Shown piece after piece: positions 19,171 through 29,027 of a stretch of DNA of 64,000 nucleotides. The notes below the pieces were generated by a model. The model saw nothing but the letters and a program-made list of their open reading frames with translations. It was not told the origin of the DNA and made no database searches. Positions within the stretch are counted from its first letter, which is position 1. Every line of letters begins with the position of its first letter. Source of the DNA: an uncultured Caulobacterales bacterium. Its GTDB lineage: Bacteria > Pseudomonadota > Alphaproteobacteria > Caulobacterales > Caulobacteraceae. The stretch covers positions 124,001-188,000 of the forward strand of contig CAIUMD010000062.1 of the NCBI GenBank assembly GCA_903900155.1. Direction: 5' to 3'. A program made the position numbers and the translations under genes.

Positions 19171-19314
19171 TCCTTCTCCCCTTGCGGGAGAAGGTGGCGC
19201 GAAGCGCCGGATGAGGGGTTGAATGCCCTGTCCGCTACGAAAAAGGGGCCGCCGGAGCGACCCCTCATCCGTCAGCCTACGGCTGCCACCTTCTCCCGCA
19301 AGGGGAGAAGGAGA
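19171..19314. repeat. palindromic intergenic repeat, family B (longer variant)
   Basis: TCCTTCTCCCCTTGCGGGAGAAGGTGGCGCGAAGCGCCGGATGAGGGG ... CCCCTCATCCG...CCACCTTCTCCCGCAAGGGGAGAAGGA. Confidence 0.85.
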
Positions 19315-19315
19315 A

Positions 19316-21754
19316 CTATGACCGCAGCTTGCCGCCGGCCTTCTCGGCCGCCGCAACCACCTTCGCCGACAACGCTTCGATATCCGCGTCCGTCAGCGTC
19401 GCCTCGCGCGGCTGCACCACGACCTCGATGGCGACCGACTTGAAGCCCTCCGGCACGCCGGGGCCTTCATAGACGTCGAACACGCGCGCGGCGGTGATCA
19501 GGGCCTTGTCGGCGCCGCCGGCGGCCTTCACCAGGTCGCCGGCGGCCTTGGTCTTCTCGACCAGGAACGCGAAGTCGCGGGTCAGCGGCATCAGGGCCGA
19601 GGGCGAGAAGGCCGGACGGGTCTTGATCGCCTTCTTCTTCGGCTCGGGGATCGCCTCAAGGGTGATCTCGAAGCCGTAGACCGGGCCGGCCACGTCCAGG
19701 GCCTTCAGCACCGCCGGGTGGATCTCGCCGAACTCGGCCATCACCGCCTTGGGACCCAGCTGCAGGCGCGCCGAGCGGCCCGGATGCCACCAGGACGAGG
19801 CCGAGCCTTGCGCCGTCTGCAGCGAGGCCACCGGCGCGCCCAGCTCTTCCAGCAGGGCCAGCAGGTCAGCCTTGACGGTGAAGACGTCGCCTTGCGGAGC
19901 CTTGTCCCAGCCGCGCGGCGCCTTCGGGACCAGGATGGCCGCGACGACGTTGCGCTGGTCGCTGGGGCGCTCGCCATGGAAGGTCGGGCCGATCTCGAAC
20001 AGGGCGGCGTCCGGGAAGCCTTGGCGGGCGTTGCGGCCGGCCGCGTCGATCAGGTTGGGCAGCAGCGACGGGCGCATGCAGTCCAGTTCCGAGGCGATCG
20101 GGTTGGCCAGCATCAGTTCGGGCTGACCGCCGCCGAACAGCGCGGCCGTCGTGTGGTGGGTGAAGCTGAAGGTCACCGCTTCGGCATAGCCGGCGGCGGC
20201 CAGGGCGCGGCGGGCCGTGCGGGCGCGAGCCTGCTTGGCCGTCAGGATGCCGCCCACCGCGCGCGCTGCTTCGGGAAGCGGCGTCGAGGGCAGGGCGCCG
20301 TAGCCGGCGATGCGGGCGACTTCTTCCACCAGGTCGGCCTTGCCTTCCACGTCGCGGCGGAAGGTCGGCGGGGTGACGCAGACCAGGCTCTCGGCATGGG
20401 TGACGAAGTCGGCGGCCGAGACGTCCTTGGGCGGCTCGATCGTGAAGCCCAGGTCGCGCAGGATCTGCAACGACTTCTGCGGTTCGATCTCCAGGCCCGA
20501 CAACTGGCCGACATAGGCCGGATCGAACAGGATCGGCTTGGGCGCGGGCAACACCTCGCCTACGAACAGGACCTCCGACGGCTCGCCGCCGCACAGCTCC
20601 AGGATCAGCTTGGTGGCCAGCTCGACGCCGTCGACCAGCGAGCCGGTGTCGACCGTGCGGGCGAAGCGGTACTGGGCGTCGCTGGCGATGCCGGTCGCGC
20701 GGCCGGTCTGGGCCGTGCGGATCGGGTCGAACCAGGCGCTCTCGACGAAGACGTCGACCGTCTCGTCCGAGCAGCCGGTGCTCTCGCCGCCCATCACGCC
20801 GCCCAGGCCGATCGGACGTTCCCCGCTCGCGTCGGCGATCACCGACATCTCCGGGGTCAGCTCGTAGGTCTTGCCGTCCAGCGCGATCAGGTGCTCGTCG
20901 CCGTGGACGCCATGGCGCCCCAGGCGGGTCGAGATCACCGTGCCCGACAGCTTGGCGGCGTCATAGACGTGCAGCGGGCGGGCGCGGTCGTACGAGATCA
21001 GGTTGGTGACATCGACCAGGGCGTTGATCGGGCGCAGGCCGATGGCGGTCAGGCGGTCGGCCAGCCACTTGGGCGAGGGACCGTTCTTGACGCCGCGGAT
21101 GTAGCGGCCGGCGAAGGCCGGGCAGGCCTCGCCGTCGACCGTCACGGTGATCGGGCTCGGATAAGAACCAGGGATCGCCGCGATCGAGACGTCCTTCAGC
21201 TTGCCGACGCCGGCGGCGGCCAGGTCGCGGGCGATGCCGACGACGCCCAGCCAGTCGGGGCGGTTGGGGGTGACTTCGAAGTCGATGACGGCTTCCAGGC
21301 CCAGGGCGTCGACGGCGGGCGTGCCGACCGGCAGGGCGTCCGGCAGCTCCATGATGCCGTCGCTCTCGCTGGCGTATTCCAGCTCGGCGGCCGAGCAGAG
21401 CATGCCGTTCGAGACGACGCCGCGCACGGGCTTCTCGACCAGGGTCACGTCCAGGCCGGGCACATAGGCGCCGATCGGGGCGTAGATGGTGGTCAGGCCC
21501 GGACGGGCGTTCGGCGCGCCGCAGACGATCTCCTTGCGGCCGTCGACGGTGTCGACCTGGCAGACCTGGAGGCGGTCGGCGTTCGGGTGGCGGGCGGCCT
21601 CGACGATCTTGCAGACCGTGAACGGCGCCAGCTTGGTCGCCGGATCGGTGACGTGCTCGACCTCGAGCCCGGCCATGGTCATGGCCGCGACGATCTCGGG
21701 GACGGTGGCGGTGGCCTCAAGGTGATCCTTGAGCCAGGAGAGGGTGAATTTCAT
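19316..21754 (-). CDS. pheT: phenylalanyl-tRNA synthetase beta subunit
   Basis: [53 protein letters not shown]-terminus. Confidence 0.97.
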   Translation of the reverse strand: MKFTLSWLKDHLEATATVPEIVAAMTMAGLEVEHVTDPATKLAPFTVCKIVEAARHPNADRLQVCQVDTVDGRKEIVCGAPNARPGLTTIYAPIGAYVPGLDVTLVEKPVRGVVSNGMLCSAAELEYASESDGIMELPDALPVGTPAVDALGLEAVIDFEVTPNRPDWLGVVGIARDLAAAGVGKLKDVSIAAIPGSYPSPITVTVDGEACPAFAGRYIRGVKNGPSPKWLADRLTAIGLRPINALVDVTNLISYDRARPLHVYDAAKLSGTVISTRLGRHGVHGDEHLIALDGKTYELTPEMSVIADASGERPIGLGGVMGGESTGCSDETVDVFVESAWFDPIRTAQTGRATGIASDAQYRFARTVDTGSLVDGVELATKLILELCGGEPSEVLFVGEVLPAPKPILFDPAYVGQLSGLEIEPQKSLQILRDLGFTIEPPKDVSAADFVTHAESLVCVTPPTFRRDVEGKADLVEEVARIAGYGALPSTPLPEAARAVGGILTAKQARARTARRALAAAGYAEAVTFSFTHHTTAALFGGGQPELMLANPIASELDCMRPSLLPNLIDAAGRNARQGFPDAALFEIGPTFHGERPSDQRNVVAAILVPKAPRGWDKAPQGDVFTVKADLLALLEELGAPVASLQTAQGSASSWWHPGRSARLQLGPKAVMAEFGEIHPAVLKALDVAGPVYGFEITLEAIPEPKKKAIKTRPAFSPSALMPLTRDFAFLVEKTKAAGDLVKAAGGADKALITAARVFDVYEGPGVPEGFKSVAIEVVVQPREATLTDADIEALSAKVVAAAEKAGGKLRS

Positions 21755-21764
21755 TGCTCTAGTC

Positions 21765-22862
21765 TCAGCTCAGGCCCGAGGCGGCGTTCGGCGCGGCGAA
21801 GGCGCTGAAGCCGTAGTGCGACAGCCAGCGGACGTCCGACGACCACATGTCGCGCAGGTCCGGCATGCCGTATTTCAGCATGCCCAGGCGATCGACGCCC
21901 ATGCCGAAGGCGAAGCCCTGGTACTCGTCCGGATCGATGCCGCAGGCGCGCAGGACGTTCGGGTGAACCATCCCGCAGCCCAGGATCTCGAGCCACGACG
22001 CGCCCTGGCCGATCTTGATCTCACCACCCGAGCGGTCGCACTGCACGTCCATCTCGGCCGACGGCTCGGTGAACGGGAAGTGGTGCGGGCGGAACTGGGT
22101 GGTGACCGCGTCGGTCTCGAAGAACCGGGCCAGGAAGGTCTCCAGGGTCCACTTCAGGTGGCCCATGTGGATGCCCTTGTCGATCACCAGCCCCTCGACC
22201 TGGTGGAACACCGGCGTGTGGGTGGCGTCGTTGTCCACGCGATAGGTGCGGCCCGGCGCGATGATGCGGATCGGCGGCTTCTGGCTGACCATGGTCCGCA
22301 CCTGCACGGGGCTGGTGTGCGTGCGCAGCAGCATGCGCTCGCCGGTCGACCCATCTTCTTGCTGGCGAGCGTTGAAGAAGAAGGTGTCGTGCATCTCGCG
22401 GGCCGGGTGCTTTTCGGGGAAGTTCAGGGCCGTGAAGTTGTGGAAGTCGTCCTCGATGTCCGGACCTTCGGCCACGGCGAAGCCCATCTCGGCGAAGATG
22501 GCGACCATCTCGTCCATGGTCTGCATGGTCGGGTGGACGCTGCCCTTGCGGCGGTGCGGGGCGGGCAGGGACAGGTCCAGCGTCTCGCTGGCCAGGCGCG
22601 CGTCGAGCTCGGCGGCTTCGAGGCCGGCCTTCTTCTCGGCGATGGCGTCCGCGACCTTGTCGCGCAAGGCGTTGATCGCCGCGCCCTGGGTCTTGCGCTC
22701 CTCGGGGCTCATCGCGCCCAGGGTCTTGAGCAGGCCCGAGATCGAGCCGGTTTTGCCCACAGCGGCCACACGGACGGCGTCGAGCGCTTGGAGGTCCGTC
22801 GCGCCGGCCACCTGGGCCAGGACGTCGGATTCGAGGGTGTTGAGATCGGTCATGACGGGCAT
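21765..22862 (-). CDS. pheS: phenylalanyl-tRNA synthetase alpha subunit
   Basis: HPARDMHDTFF-like [61 protein letters not shown]. Confidence 0.97.
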   Translation of the reverse strand: MPVMTDLNTLESDVLAQVAGATDLQALDAVRVAAVGKTGSISGLLKTLGAMSPEERKTQGAAINALRDKVADAIAEKKAGLEAAELDARLASETLDLSLPAPHRRKGSVHPTMQTMDEMVAIFAEMGFAVAEGPDIEDDFHNFTALNFPEKHPAREMHDTFFFNARQQEDGSTGERMLLRTHTSPVQVRTMVSQKPPIRIIAPGRTYRVDNDATHTPVFHQVEGLVIDKGIHMGHLKWTLETFLARFFETDAVTTQFRPHHFPFTEPSAEMDVQCDRSGGEIKIGQGASWLEILGCGMVHPNVLRACGIDPDEYQGFAFGMGVDRLGMLKYGMPDLRDMWSSDVRWLSHYGFSAFAAPNAASGLS

Positions 22863-22886
22863 CCGTCTAGGCGGTTAAACTCGCGT

Positions 22887-22987
22887 TGTCATCCCGGCCG
22901 CAGCGAAGCGGAGAGCCGGGACCGCAACAAACGCCGGCGCTTCCGGCGGTCCCGGCTCGGCGCGCTACGCGCTTGGCCGGGATGACA
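22887..22987. repeat. palindromic intergenic repeat, family C (complete, arms adjacent)
   Basis: TGTCATCCCGGCCGCAGCGAAGCGGAGAGCCGGGACCGC ... GCGGTCCCGGCTCGGCGCGCTACGCGCTTGGCCGGGATGACA. Confidence 0.85.
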
Positions 22988-23004
22988 GCTTTTCCGGACA
23001 GCAA

Positions 23005-23035
23005 AAAGCCCTCCGGCTCGCGCCGAAGGGCTTTT
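23005..23035 (-). terminator. intrinsic terminator between rplT and pheS
   Basis: AAAAAGCCCTCCGGCTCGCGCCGAAGGGCTTTT. Confidence 0.75.
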
Positions 23036-23070
23036 CAGGATCGATAGAGCTCGACAGAGCTCAGATATCC

Positions 23071-23427
23071 TTAGGCCAGGGCAGCGCGGACCTTGTCAGC
23101 GATAGCCTTGAACGCAGCCGGGTCGTTGCCCGCGATATCGGCCAGGACCTTACGGTCCATCTCGATACCCGCCACGTCCAGGCCGTGGATAAATTGCGAG
23201 TAGGTGAAGCCTTCGATGCGCGCACCGGCGTTGATGCGTTGGATCCACAGCGAACGGAAGGCGCGCTTGCGCACCTTGCGGTCGCGATAGGCGTACTGGC
23301 CGGCCTTGTCGACCGCGGCCTTGGCCGTGCGGATGGTGTTCTTGCGGCGCCCGTAGAAGCCCTTGGCTTGCTCGAGAACCTTCTTGTGCTTGGCGTGGGC
23401 GACGACGCCACGTTTAACGCGAGCCAT
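23071..23427 (-). CDS. rplT: 50S ribosomal protein L20
   Basis: [55 protein letters not shown]. Confidence 0.98.
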   Translation of the reverse strand: MARVKRGVVAHAKHKKVLEQAKGFYGRRKNTIRTAKAAVDKAGQYAYRDRKVRKRAFRSLWIQRINAGARIEGFTYSQFIHGLDVAGIEMDRKVLADIAGNDPAAFKAIADKVRAALA

Positions 23428-23442
23428 GTGTCAGCGCTCCTC

Positions 23443-23643
23443 TTACAGGCCGTAGGGCAGGTACGTACGGATGATCTTGGCGTCAGCCTCGCTCATCACC
23501 TTGGTGCCGCGGTTTTGGCGGATGTACTTACCGTTGTGGCCGATAAGGCGGTGGCGCTTGCCGGCGACGCCGGCCTTCAGCTTGCCCGTAGCGGTCAGTT
23601 TGAAGCGCTTTTTAGCGCCCGACTTGGTCTTCAACTTCGGCAT
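23443..23643 (-). CDS. rpmI: 50S ribosomal protein L35
   Basis: [47 protein letters not shown]. Confidence 0.98.
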   Translation of the reverse strand: MPKLKTKSGAKKRFKLTATGKLKAGVAGKRHRLIGHNGKYIRQNRGTKVMSEADAKIIRTYLPYGL

Positions 23644-23764
23644 TTCGCGTCGGAGCTTGCGCCCCGTCCTCTAGAAGCATGACGAACCGCCATGGCATGC
23701 CAATTGGCCAGGCGGTTCCGGAAAGGCGGCGTTGCTACAGGAAAGACTCGGTTCTGGCAAGCAC

Positions 23765-24955
23765 TTAGGCGGCGGCCTTGGTGCGCTGGACGATCACCAG
23801 GGCAAAGCCGATGGCCGGAACCATCAAGGCCGCGCCGAACCAGTAGGGCCCGCCGATGTGCAGACCGAACAGCGGACCGGCCAGCAGCGGGCCGCCGATG
23901 CGGGCCAGCGAGCCGGCGGCCATGTTCAGGCCCAGCATCTGCCCCTGGCGGTCGGTCGGGCTGGCGCGCGAGATCAGGGCGGCCACGCAGGGGAAGACCA
24001 GCGATTGGCCAAAGGCGGTGCAGGCCACGGCGACGACGGCCACCGGCGGGCTCGGGATGAACGGCGTGATCAGCAGGGTCAGGGCGATGATCGACAGGCC
24101 CGTGGTCAGCACCCGGCCTTCGCCGTACCGGCGCGCCAGGCGTCCGGTCAGAAGGCCCTGGCCTAGCGAGGCGATGACGCCGATGATCGCGAAGCACGCG
24201 GCCACCTGGCTCGGCCCCCAGTGGAACCGCACGTCGGCATAGAGGCCGAACACCGCCTCCATGCCCGCGAAGGCGCCGGTCGAGATCAGGGTGACCAGCA
24301 GCACGCGCGAGAGAATCGGATGGGCGGCCGCGGCGGCCAGAGCTTCGCGGCGGTTGGGTTGCACCGTGCCCGGCGCGGAGGGGGCGCGGCTTTCGGCCAC
24401 GAACAGGACGACGCCCAGGGCGGCGGTCCCGGCCATGGCGGCGGCCAGGAACAGCGGCAGCTGGTAGCCCAGGTGTCCCGCGCCGGGACGGATCACCATC
24501 ACCAGGGCGGGGCCGATCACGAAGCCGGCTCCGAAGGCCGCGCCCAGGAGACCCATGCGCCCGGCGCGCTTCTCGGGCGGGGTGACATCGGCCATGTAGC
24601 CCTGGATCGTCGAGATGTTGCCGCTGCCGAAACCGCCGACCAGGCGCACGGCCATGGCGATCCAGATGTTTGGGGCAAACGCGAGAGCCAGATAGGCCAG
24701 GGTGTTGGCGACGATGGTGACGATCAGCACCGGCCGCCGGCCGATCCGGTCGGACATCCGCCCCCAGAACGGCTCGCCGAAGAACTGGCCTAGGCTGTAG
24801 GCGGCGAACATCGTCGTCACCTGCCACGGGGCGGCGTTCATCGACTTGGCGTAGAACGGCAGCAGCGGAATGACCACGCCAAAGCCCACCAGGTTGATGA
24901 AGACCACCAGGAGCAGGACGACCAGGGCGCGGGCGCTGTGAGACTGTTCGGACAT
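23765..24955 (-). CDS. MFS transporter, TetA-like
   Basis: GFGVVIPLLPFYAKSMNAAPWQVTTMFAAYSLGQFFGEPFWGRMSDRIGRRPVL signature. Confidence 0.88.
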   Translation of the reverse strand: MSEQSHSARALVVLLLVVFINLVGFGVVIPLLPFYAKSMNAAPWQVTTMFAAYSLGQFFGEPFWGRMSDRIGRRPVLIVTIVANTLAYLALAFAPNIWIAMAVRLVGGFGSGNISTIQGYMADVTPPEKRAGRMGLLGAAFGAGFVIGPALVMVIRPGAGHLGYQLPLFLAAAMAGTAALGVVLFVAESRAPSAPGTVQPNRREALAAAAAHPILSRVLLVTLISTGAFAGMEAVFGLYADVRFHWGPSQVAACFAIIGVIASLGQGLLTGRLARRYGEGRVLTTGLSIIALTLLITPFIPSPPVAVVAVACTAFGQSLVFPCVAALISRASPTDRQGQMLGLNMAAGSLARIGGPLLAGPLFGLHIGGPYWFGAALMVPAIGFALVIVQRTKAAA

Positions 24956-24996
24956 CAGGACGCGCGGTTTACGCCTGAACCTTGGGCTTGGCGACC

Positions 24997-26940
24997 TCAG
25001 TTCGGCGGGTTGTGCTTTTCCAGGAAGGCGACGGCGGTGGTCAGCATTTGGAGCCGGGTCTGACTGCGCGACAGCCAGTGGTCCTCGCCGTCCAGGGTGA
25101 CGAACTCATAGGGCTTGCCGGCGGCCTTCAGGGCCGAAGCCATCTTCTGGCTTTCGCTGTAGGGCACGACGGTGTCGTCCTTGCCGTGGATCAGCAGGAT
25201 CGGCGCCTCGACGGCGCCGGCATGGGCGGCGGGCGAGATTTCGCGCAGCTTTGGATCACGTTCGCCGGTCACGCCATAGAACCGCTTGCGATAACGGATG
25301 CGCGCGCTTTGCTCACCATAGCGCAGGATCTCGTCATGCAGGCGGCCGGGCAGGTCGCTGGGGCCGGCCAGCGAGACGGCGCAGCGATAGACGCCCTTCT
25401 GCAAGGTCACGCCGGCCAGGGCCGCGTAGCCGCCATAGCTGCCGCCGAAGATGCACACGCGCTTGGAGTCTACAACGCCCTGTTTGGCCAGGAACGCCAC
25501 GCCGTCCGATAGGTCGGTCTGCATCTTGCGCCCCCACTCGCCGTAGCCCGCCGTCTTGAAGGCGTGGCCGCGGTTGGTCGAACCGCGGAAATTGGGCTGC
25601 AGCACGGCGTAACCACGCGAGGCCAGCGCCTGGGCCCACCAGTCGAAGGCGGTGGTGTCATAGGCCTCCGGCCCGCCGTGCGGCAGGACGATCAGCGGCA
25701 GGTTCTTTTCCCCACGCCCCTTGGGCATGGTCAGGATCGCGTCGATCTCAAGGCCATCGCCGGCCGGATAGCGGATCTCGCGGACCCGGGCGATGTCGGC
25801 AGGGCCGATCTTGGAATAGGCCACGCCGATCGGGTCCACGCGCTTGGTCGTGGTGTCGGCCACATAGTAGGCGCCGGCGCTGTTCTCGCCCTCGACATAG
25901 AGGATCAGCTTCTTGAAGTCGGGCGTCCACGAGGTCAGCGCCACCAACTGGCCCTTGAAGGCGCCGCGGAACGCCGGCCACAGCGCTTTCAGCCGCGGCT
26001 CGATGAAATCGTATTCGATGAAGTTGTCGTGATAGCTGAAGCCCAGCACCACGCCATCGGGACCGATGACCGGCGAGAGGCTGCGAGCCGGACCAACGAA
26101 GCCGCCGGCCTTGCCGTCGGCCAGCCCGATGGGCGTGGGCCGCCACAGGCTGGTTTCCTTGTCCCAGGTGTCGATGATCACCGCCTGGCCATCCGGCGAG
26201 ACGCCCCACAGGGACGGCGTTTCGGCCGCTTCGGTGGTCGAGAACACGGTCTGCCAGCCGCCGCCCTTGCGCAGGGACATGGTCCAGGTGGCGTTGTTCT
26301 GAGCCTGGTTCTCCTTGTAGCTGGCCTTGGCCAGGACCTTGCCGTCGGCGCTGGCCAGATAGTCGTAGGTGTCGGCGTCGCCCATCTGCACCACCGTGGC
26401 CTGGCCGCTTTCCAGATCGACCTTGAACAGGTCCAGGTGGCTGCCCTTGGACTGCATGTTGCGGGCTTCGGTGGTCATCAGCGGCGCCAGAAGCACGGGC
26501 TTCTGGCCGTCCCGGGCGGGCTGGATGCGGCCGGCAATGACGTTGACCACGGTGTCCATGGCCTTGGTCGGCAGCTGCACGAAATCGCCGGTCCGAACGT
26601 TCAGGCTGACGGCCTGGTAGTTCTCGCGAAAATAGCTGACGCCGTCGATCACCGCGGTGTTGGAGACCTCGATGACGATGTGGTCGCCGTCGGCCCACTG
26701 CACGCTGCGCACCTTGCGGAAGCCGATCTTGGTCGAGGCCAGGACCGGGCCGGCCAACGATTTGACGATGACCTGGCTCTCGTCATTGACGGTGACGATC
26801 AGCGCCAGGGCGGAGCCGTCCGGCGAGACATCCACGCTGTTGATGGTGGGCAGGCGACCATAGGCCTCGAGCGGCGCGCCCTGCGCGGGCGCAACGGACA
26901 GAAGCGCAGCCATCGACGCGGCCGCCATCAGCTTCAACAT
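24997..26940 (-). CDS. S9 family peptidase (prolyl oligopeptidase-like), secreted
   Basis: Signal peptide MLKLMAAASMAALLSVAPAQG; HGGPEAYD; CIFGGSYGGYAAL nucleophile; LIHGKDDTVVPYSQS-like. Confidence 0.9.
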   Translation of the reverse strand: MLKLMAAASMAALLSVAPAQGAPLEAYGRLPTINSVDVSPDGSALALIVTVNDESQVIVKSLAGPVLASTKIGFRKVRSVQWADGDHIVIEVSNTAVIDGVSYFRENYQAVSLNVRTGDFVQLPTKAMDTVVNVIAGRIQPARDGQKPVLLAPLMTTEARNMQSKGSHLDLFKVDLESGQATVVQMGDADTYDYLASADGKVLAKASYKENQAQNNATWTMSLRKGGGWQTVFSTTEAAETPSLWGVSPDGQAVIIDTWDKETSLWRPTPIGLADGKAGGFVGPARSLSPVIGPDGVVLGFSYHDNFIEYDFIEPRLKALWPAFRGAFKGQLVALTSWTPDFKKLILYVEGENSAGAYYVADTTTKRVDPIGVAYSKIGPADIARVREIRYPAGDGLEIDAILTMPKGRGEKNLPLIVLPHGGPEAYDTTAFDWWAQALASRGYAVLQPNFRGSTNRGHAFKTAGYGEWGRKMQTDLSDGVAFLAKQGVVDSKRVCIFGGSYGGYAALAGVTLQKGVYRCAVSLAGPSDLPGRLHDEILRYGEQSARIRYRKRFYGVTGERDPKLREISPAAHAGAVEAPILLIHGKDDTVVPYSESQKMASALKAAGKPYEFVTLDGEDHWLSRSQTRLQMLTTAVAFLEKHNPPN

Positions 26941-27087
26941 GCTGGTCCTCGAAAACAAGCGTTCAGGCGCAAGTCGATGAGCGCGCTGAATCCCCCTCAA
27001 CGGCCAAAGCTCTACCATGGGCTGCGCGATTGTCGAGCGCGCGAGCGAGGCGGAGGGGGCGTGCTGGGAAAGGTGTTTCGCAAAAAC

Positions 27088-27117
27088 AAAACGCCCCGGC
27101 GCGGAACCGGGGCGTTT
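27088..27117 (-). terminator. intrinsic terminator of infC
   Basis: AAACGCCCCGG ... CCGGGGCGTTT stem-loop directly 3' of infC. Confidence 0.8.
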
Positions 27118-27141
27118 CGGTGTCTACTCAGTGATCCGATC

Positions 27142-27663
27142 TTAGCGCGGGGCCAGGATCATGATCATCTGCCGGCCTTCCATGCGCGGCTCGTATTCGA
27201 CCTTGGCGACTTCGTCGAAGTCGGCCTTGACCTTGAGCAGCAGCTTCATGCCCAGCTCCGGGTGCGCCATTTCACGACCGCGGAAGCGCAGGGTCACCTT
27301 GACCTTGTCGCCTTCCTCGAAGAAGCGAGTCATGGCTTTCGCCTTCACTTCGTAGTCGTGGATGTCGATGTTCGGACGGAGCTTGATTTCCTTGAGCTCG
27401 ACGACCTTCTGCCGCTTGCGCGCCTCGTTCTTCTTCTTCTGCTCCTGGAACTTGAACTTGCCGTAGTCCAGGATCTTGCAGACGGGAGGATTGGCGTTCG
27501 GAACGATTTCCACCAGGTCCAGGCCGGCTTCCTCGGCCGCTTCCATAGCGGACGCGGTCGGCATCTCGCCTTGCTTTTCGCCGTGTTGGTCGATCAGCAG
27601 GACGCGCGGGACGCGGATGTCTTCGTTGATACGCGGTCCGTCTTTGACGGGCGGCGTTTGCAT
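27142..27663 (-). CDS. infC: translation initiation factor IF-3
   Basis: [54 protein letters not shown]. Confidence 0.97.
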   Translation of the reverse strand: MQTPPVKDGPRINEDIRVPRVLLIDQHGEKQGEMPTASAMEAAEEAGLDLVEIVPNANPPVCKILDYGKFKFQEQKKKNEARKRQKVVELKEIKLRPNIDIHDYEVKAKAMTRFFEEGDKVKVTLRFRGREMAHPELGMKLLLKVKADFDEVAKVEYEPRMEGRQMIMILAPR

Positions 27664-27916
27664 AGGACGGCGAATAGGGACGGCTCCGAGACTGTTGATA
27701 AGATAGGAGTTGATAAGGGTACAGTTGAACGCATGCGCGCCGCGCTGGGCGCGCCGCGAGAAAGTGATATATGACGCGCCCGCTGCCGCGTATCAAGCGA
27801 CGGCGGACAAAGAGACGCCGCGCAGGTCCAGTTTTTTCTGGTCTAGCGGCCAATAGGGCGGAAACGGCGGGATGGGGACGAGTTTTCCCTGATCTGAGAC
27901 GCTTGTTCCGACCTTC

Positions 27917-28516
27917 ATGACCCAGCATCGCCACACCGCCCTGGAGGACGTCCACGCCCTCCTGATCGGCTCCAGTTTCATCGCCGTGGGCCTGACCCTG
28001 CTGAAGGCCGCCGGCCTGGTCACGGGCGGCGTCGCCGGGGTAGCGCTGATCATCTCGTATCTGACGAATTGGCAGGTGGGGACGGTGTTCTTCCTGCTGA
28101 ACCTGCCGTTCTACGTGCTGGCCCAGCGGACCCTGGGCTGGGCGTTCACCTTCAAGACCCTGGCGACCAACCTGCTGCTGGCGGGCCTGGCCTTCGGCAT
28201 GCCGTACTGGCTGAAGGTCGGCCACGTGGACCCGATCTTCTCGGCCGTGTTCGGCGGCACGATCATCGGCATGGGCATTCTGGCCCTGGCGCGACATCGC
28301 TCCAGCGTCGGCGGCACGGGCGTGCTGGCGCTGTGGCTGCACGAGCGGCGCGGCGTCAGCGCCGGCAAGGTGCAGATGACCGCCGACTGCCTGGTCATCG
28401 CCGCGGCCTTCTTCACGATCAGCTTCGACAAGCTCTTGTTGTCCATCGCCAGCGCCGTGGCGCTGAGCGCGGTGATCATCGCCAACCACAAGCCGGGGCG
28501 GTATGCGGGGTACTAG
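27917..28516 (+). CDS. YitT family membrane protein
   Basis: LIGSSFIAVGLTLLKAAGLVTGGVAGVALIISYLTNWQVGTVFFLLNLPFYVLA. Confidence 0.85.
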   Translation: MTQHRHTALEDVHALLIGSSFIAVGLTLLKAAGLVTGGVAGVALIISYLTNWQVGTVFFLLNLPFYVLAQRTLGWAFTFKTLATNLLLAGLAFGMPYWLKVGHVDPIFSAVFGGTIIGMGILALARHRSSVGGTGVLALWLHERRGVSAGKVQMTADCLVIAAAFFTISFDKLLLSIASAVALSAVIIANHKPGRYAGY

Positions 28517-28527
28517 GCAGCGCGCGC

Positions 28528-28917
28528 CTACCCTTCTTTGTCATCCCGGCCGAAGCATAGCGTAGAGCCGGGACCGCCAAGCCCCGGAACGGCGGACGGT
28601 TCGTACCAAGGATACTCAGCCTCGCCCATGAGCGCCGGATAGAGGTCAGCCCAATCGGGATTGCGCGCCTCAACCAATTCGAACTTCCATTCGCGTCGCC
28701 AGCGTTTGATCAGTTTCTCGCGATGGATCGCGCCTTCGATGTGCGTGTGATCTTCGAACCAGACGAGGCGCGTGCAGCCGTAGCGGTTGGTAAAGCCCGG
28801 CAGCAAATGTTCACGGTGCTGTTGGGCGCGATAGGGCAGGTTCGAAGTGACGCCGACGTAGAGAACTCCGCGCCGCGTGTTCGTCATCAGATAGGCGGCG
28901 TAAGCGTGCTCGCGCAT
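28528..28917 (-). CDS. GIY-YIG nuclease family protein (URI domain)
   Basis: AYLMTNTRRGVLYVGVTSNLPYRAQQHREHLLPGFTNRYGCTRLVWFEDHTHIEGAIHREKLIKRWRREWKFELVEARNPDWADL; C-terminal GGPGSTLCFGRDDKEG encoded by a repeat arm. Confidence 0.93.
   Translation of the reverse strand: MREHAYAAYLMTNTRRGVLYVGVTSNLPYRAQQHREHLLPGFTNRYGCTRLVWFEDHTHIEGAIHREKLIKRWRREWKFELVEARNPDWADLYPALMGEAEYPWYEPSAVPGLGGPGSTLCFGRDDKEG
28539..28578. repeat. family C repeat, left arm
   Basis: TGTCATCCCGGCCGAAGCATAGCGTAGAGCCGGGACCGCC; near-identical to arm at 22887. Confidence 0.85.
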
Positions 28918-28963
28918 GGCGTGAACATATCGCGAACATTTTTAGTTGGCGATAGTGCTTCCT

Positions 28964-29002
28964 GCGGTCCCGGGTCTTCGCTCCGCTTCGCCCGGGATGA
29001 CA
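28964..29002. repeat. family C repeat, right (inverted) arm
   Basis: GCGGTCCCGGGTCTTCGCTCCGCTTCGCCCGGGATGACA. Confidence 0.85.
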
Positions 29003-29027
29003 GGTTTTGATCGGCGGTTCGCGCCGT

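Noticed and set aside
19718-21808. 696-aa plus-strand ORF
   Set aside because: Antisense to pheT
25564-27774. 736-aa plus-strand ORF
   Set aside because: Antisense to the S9 peptidase and infC
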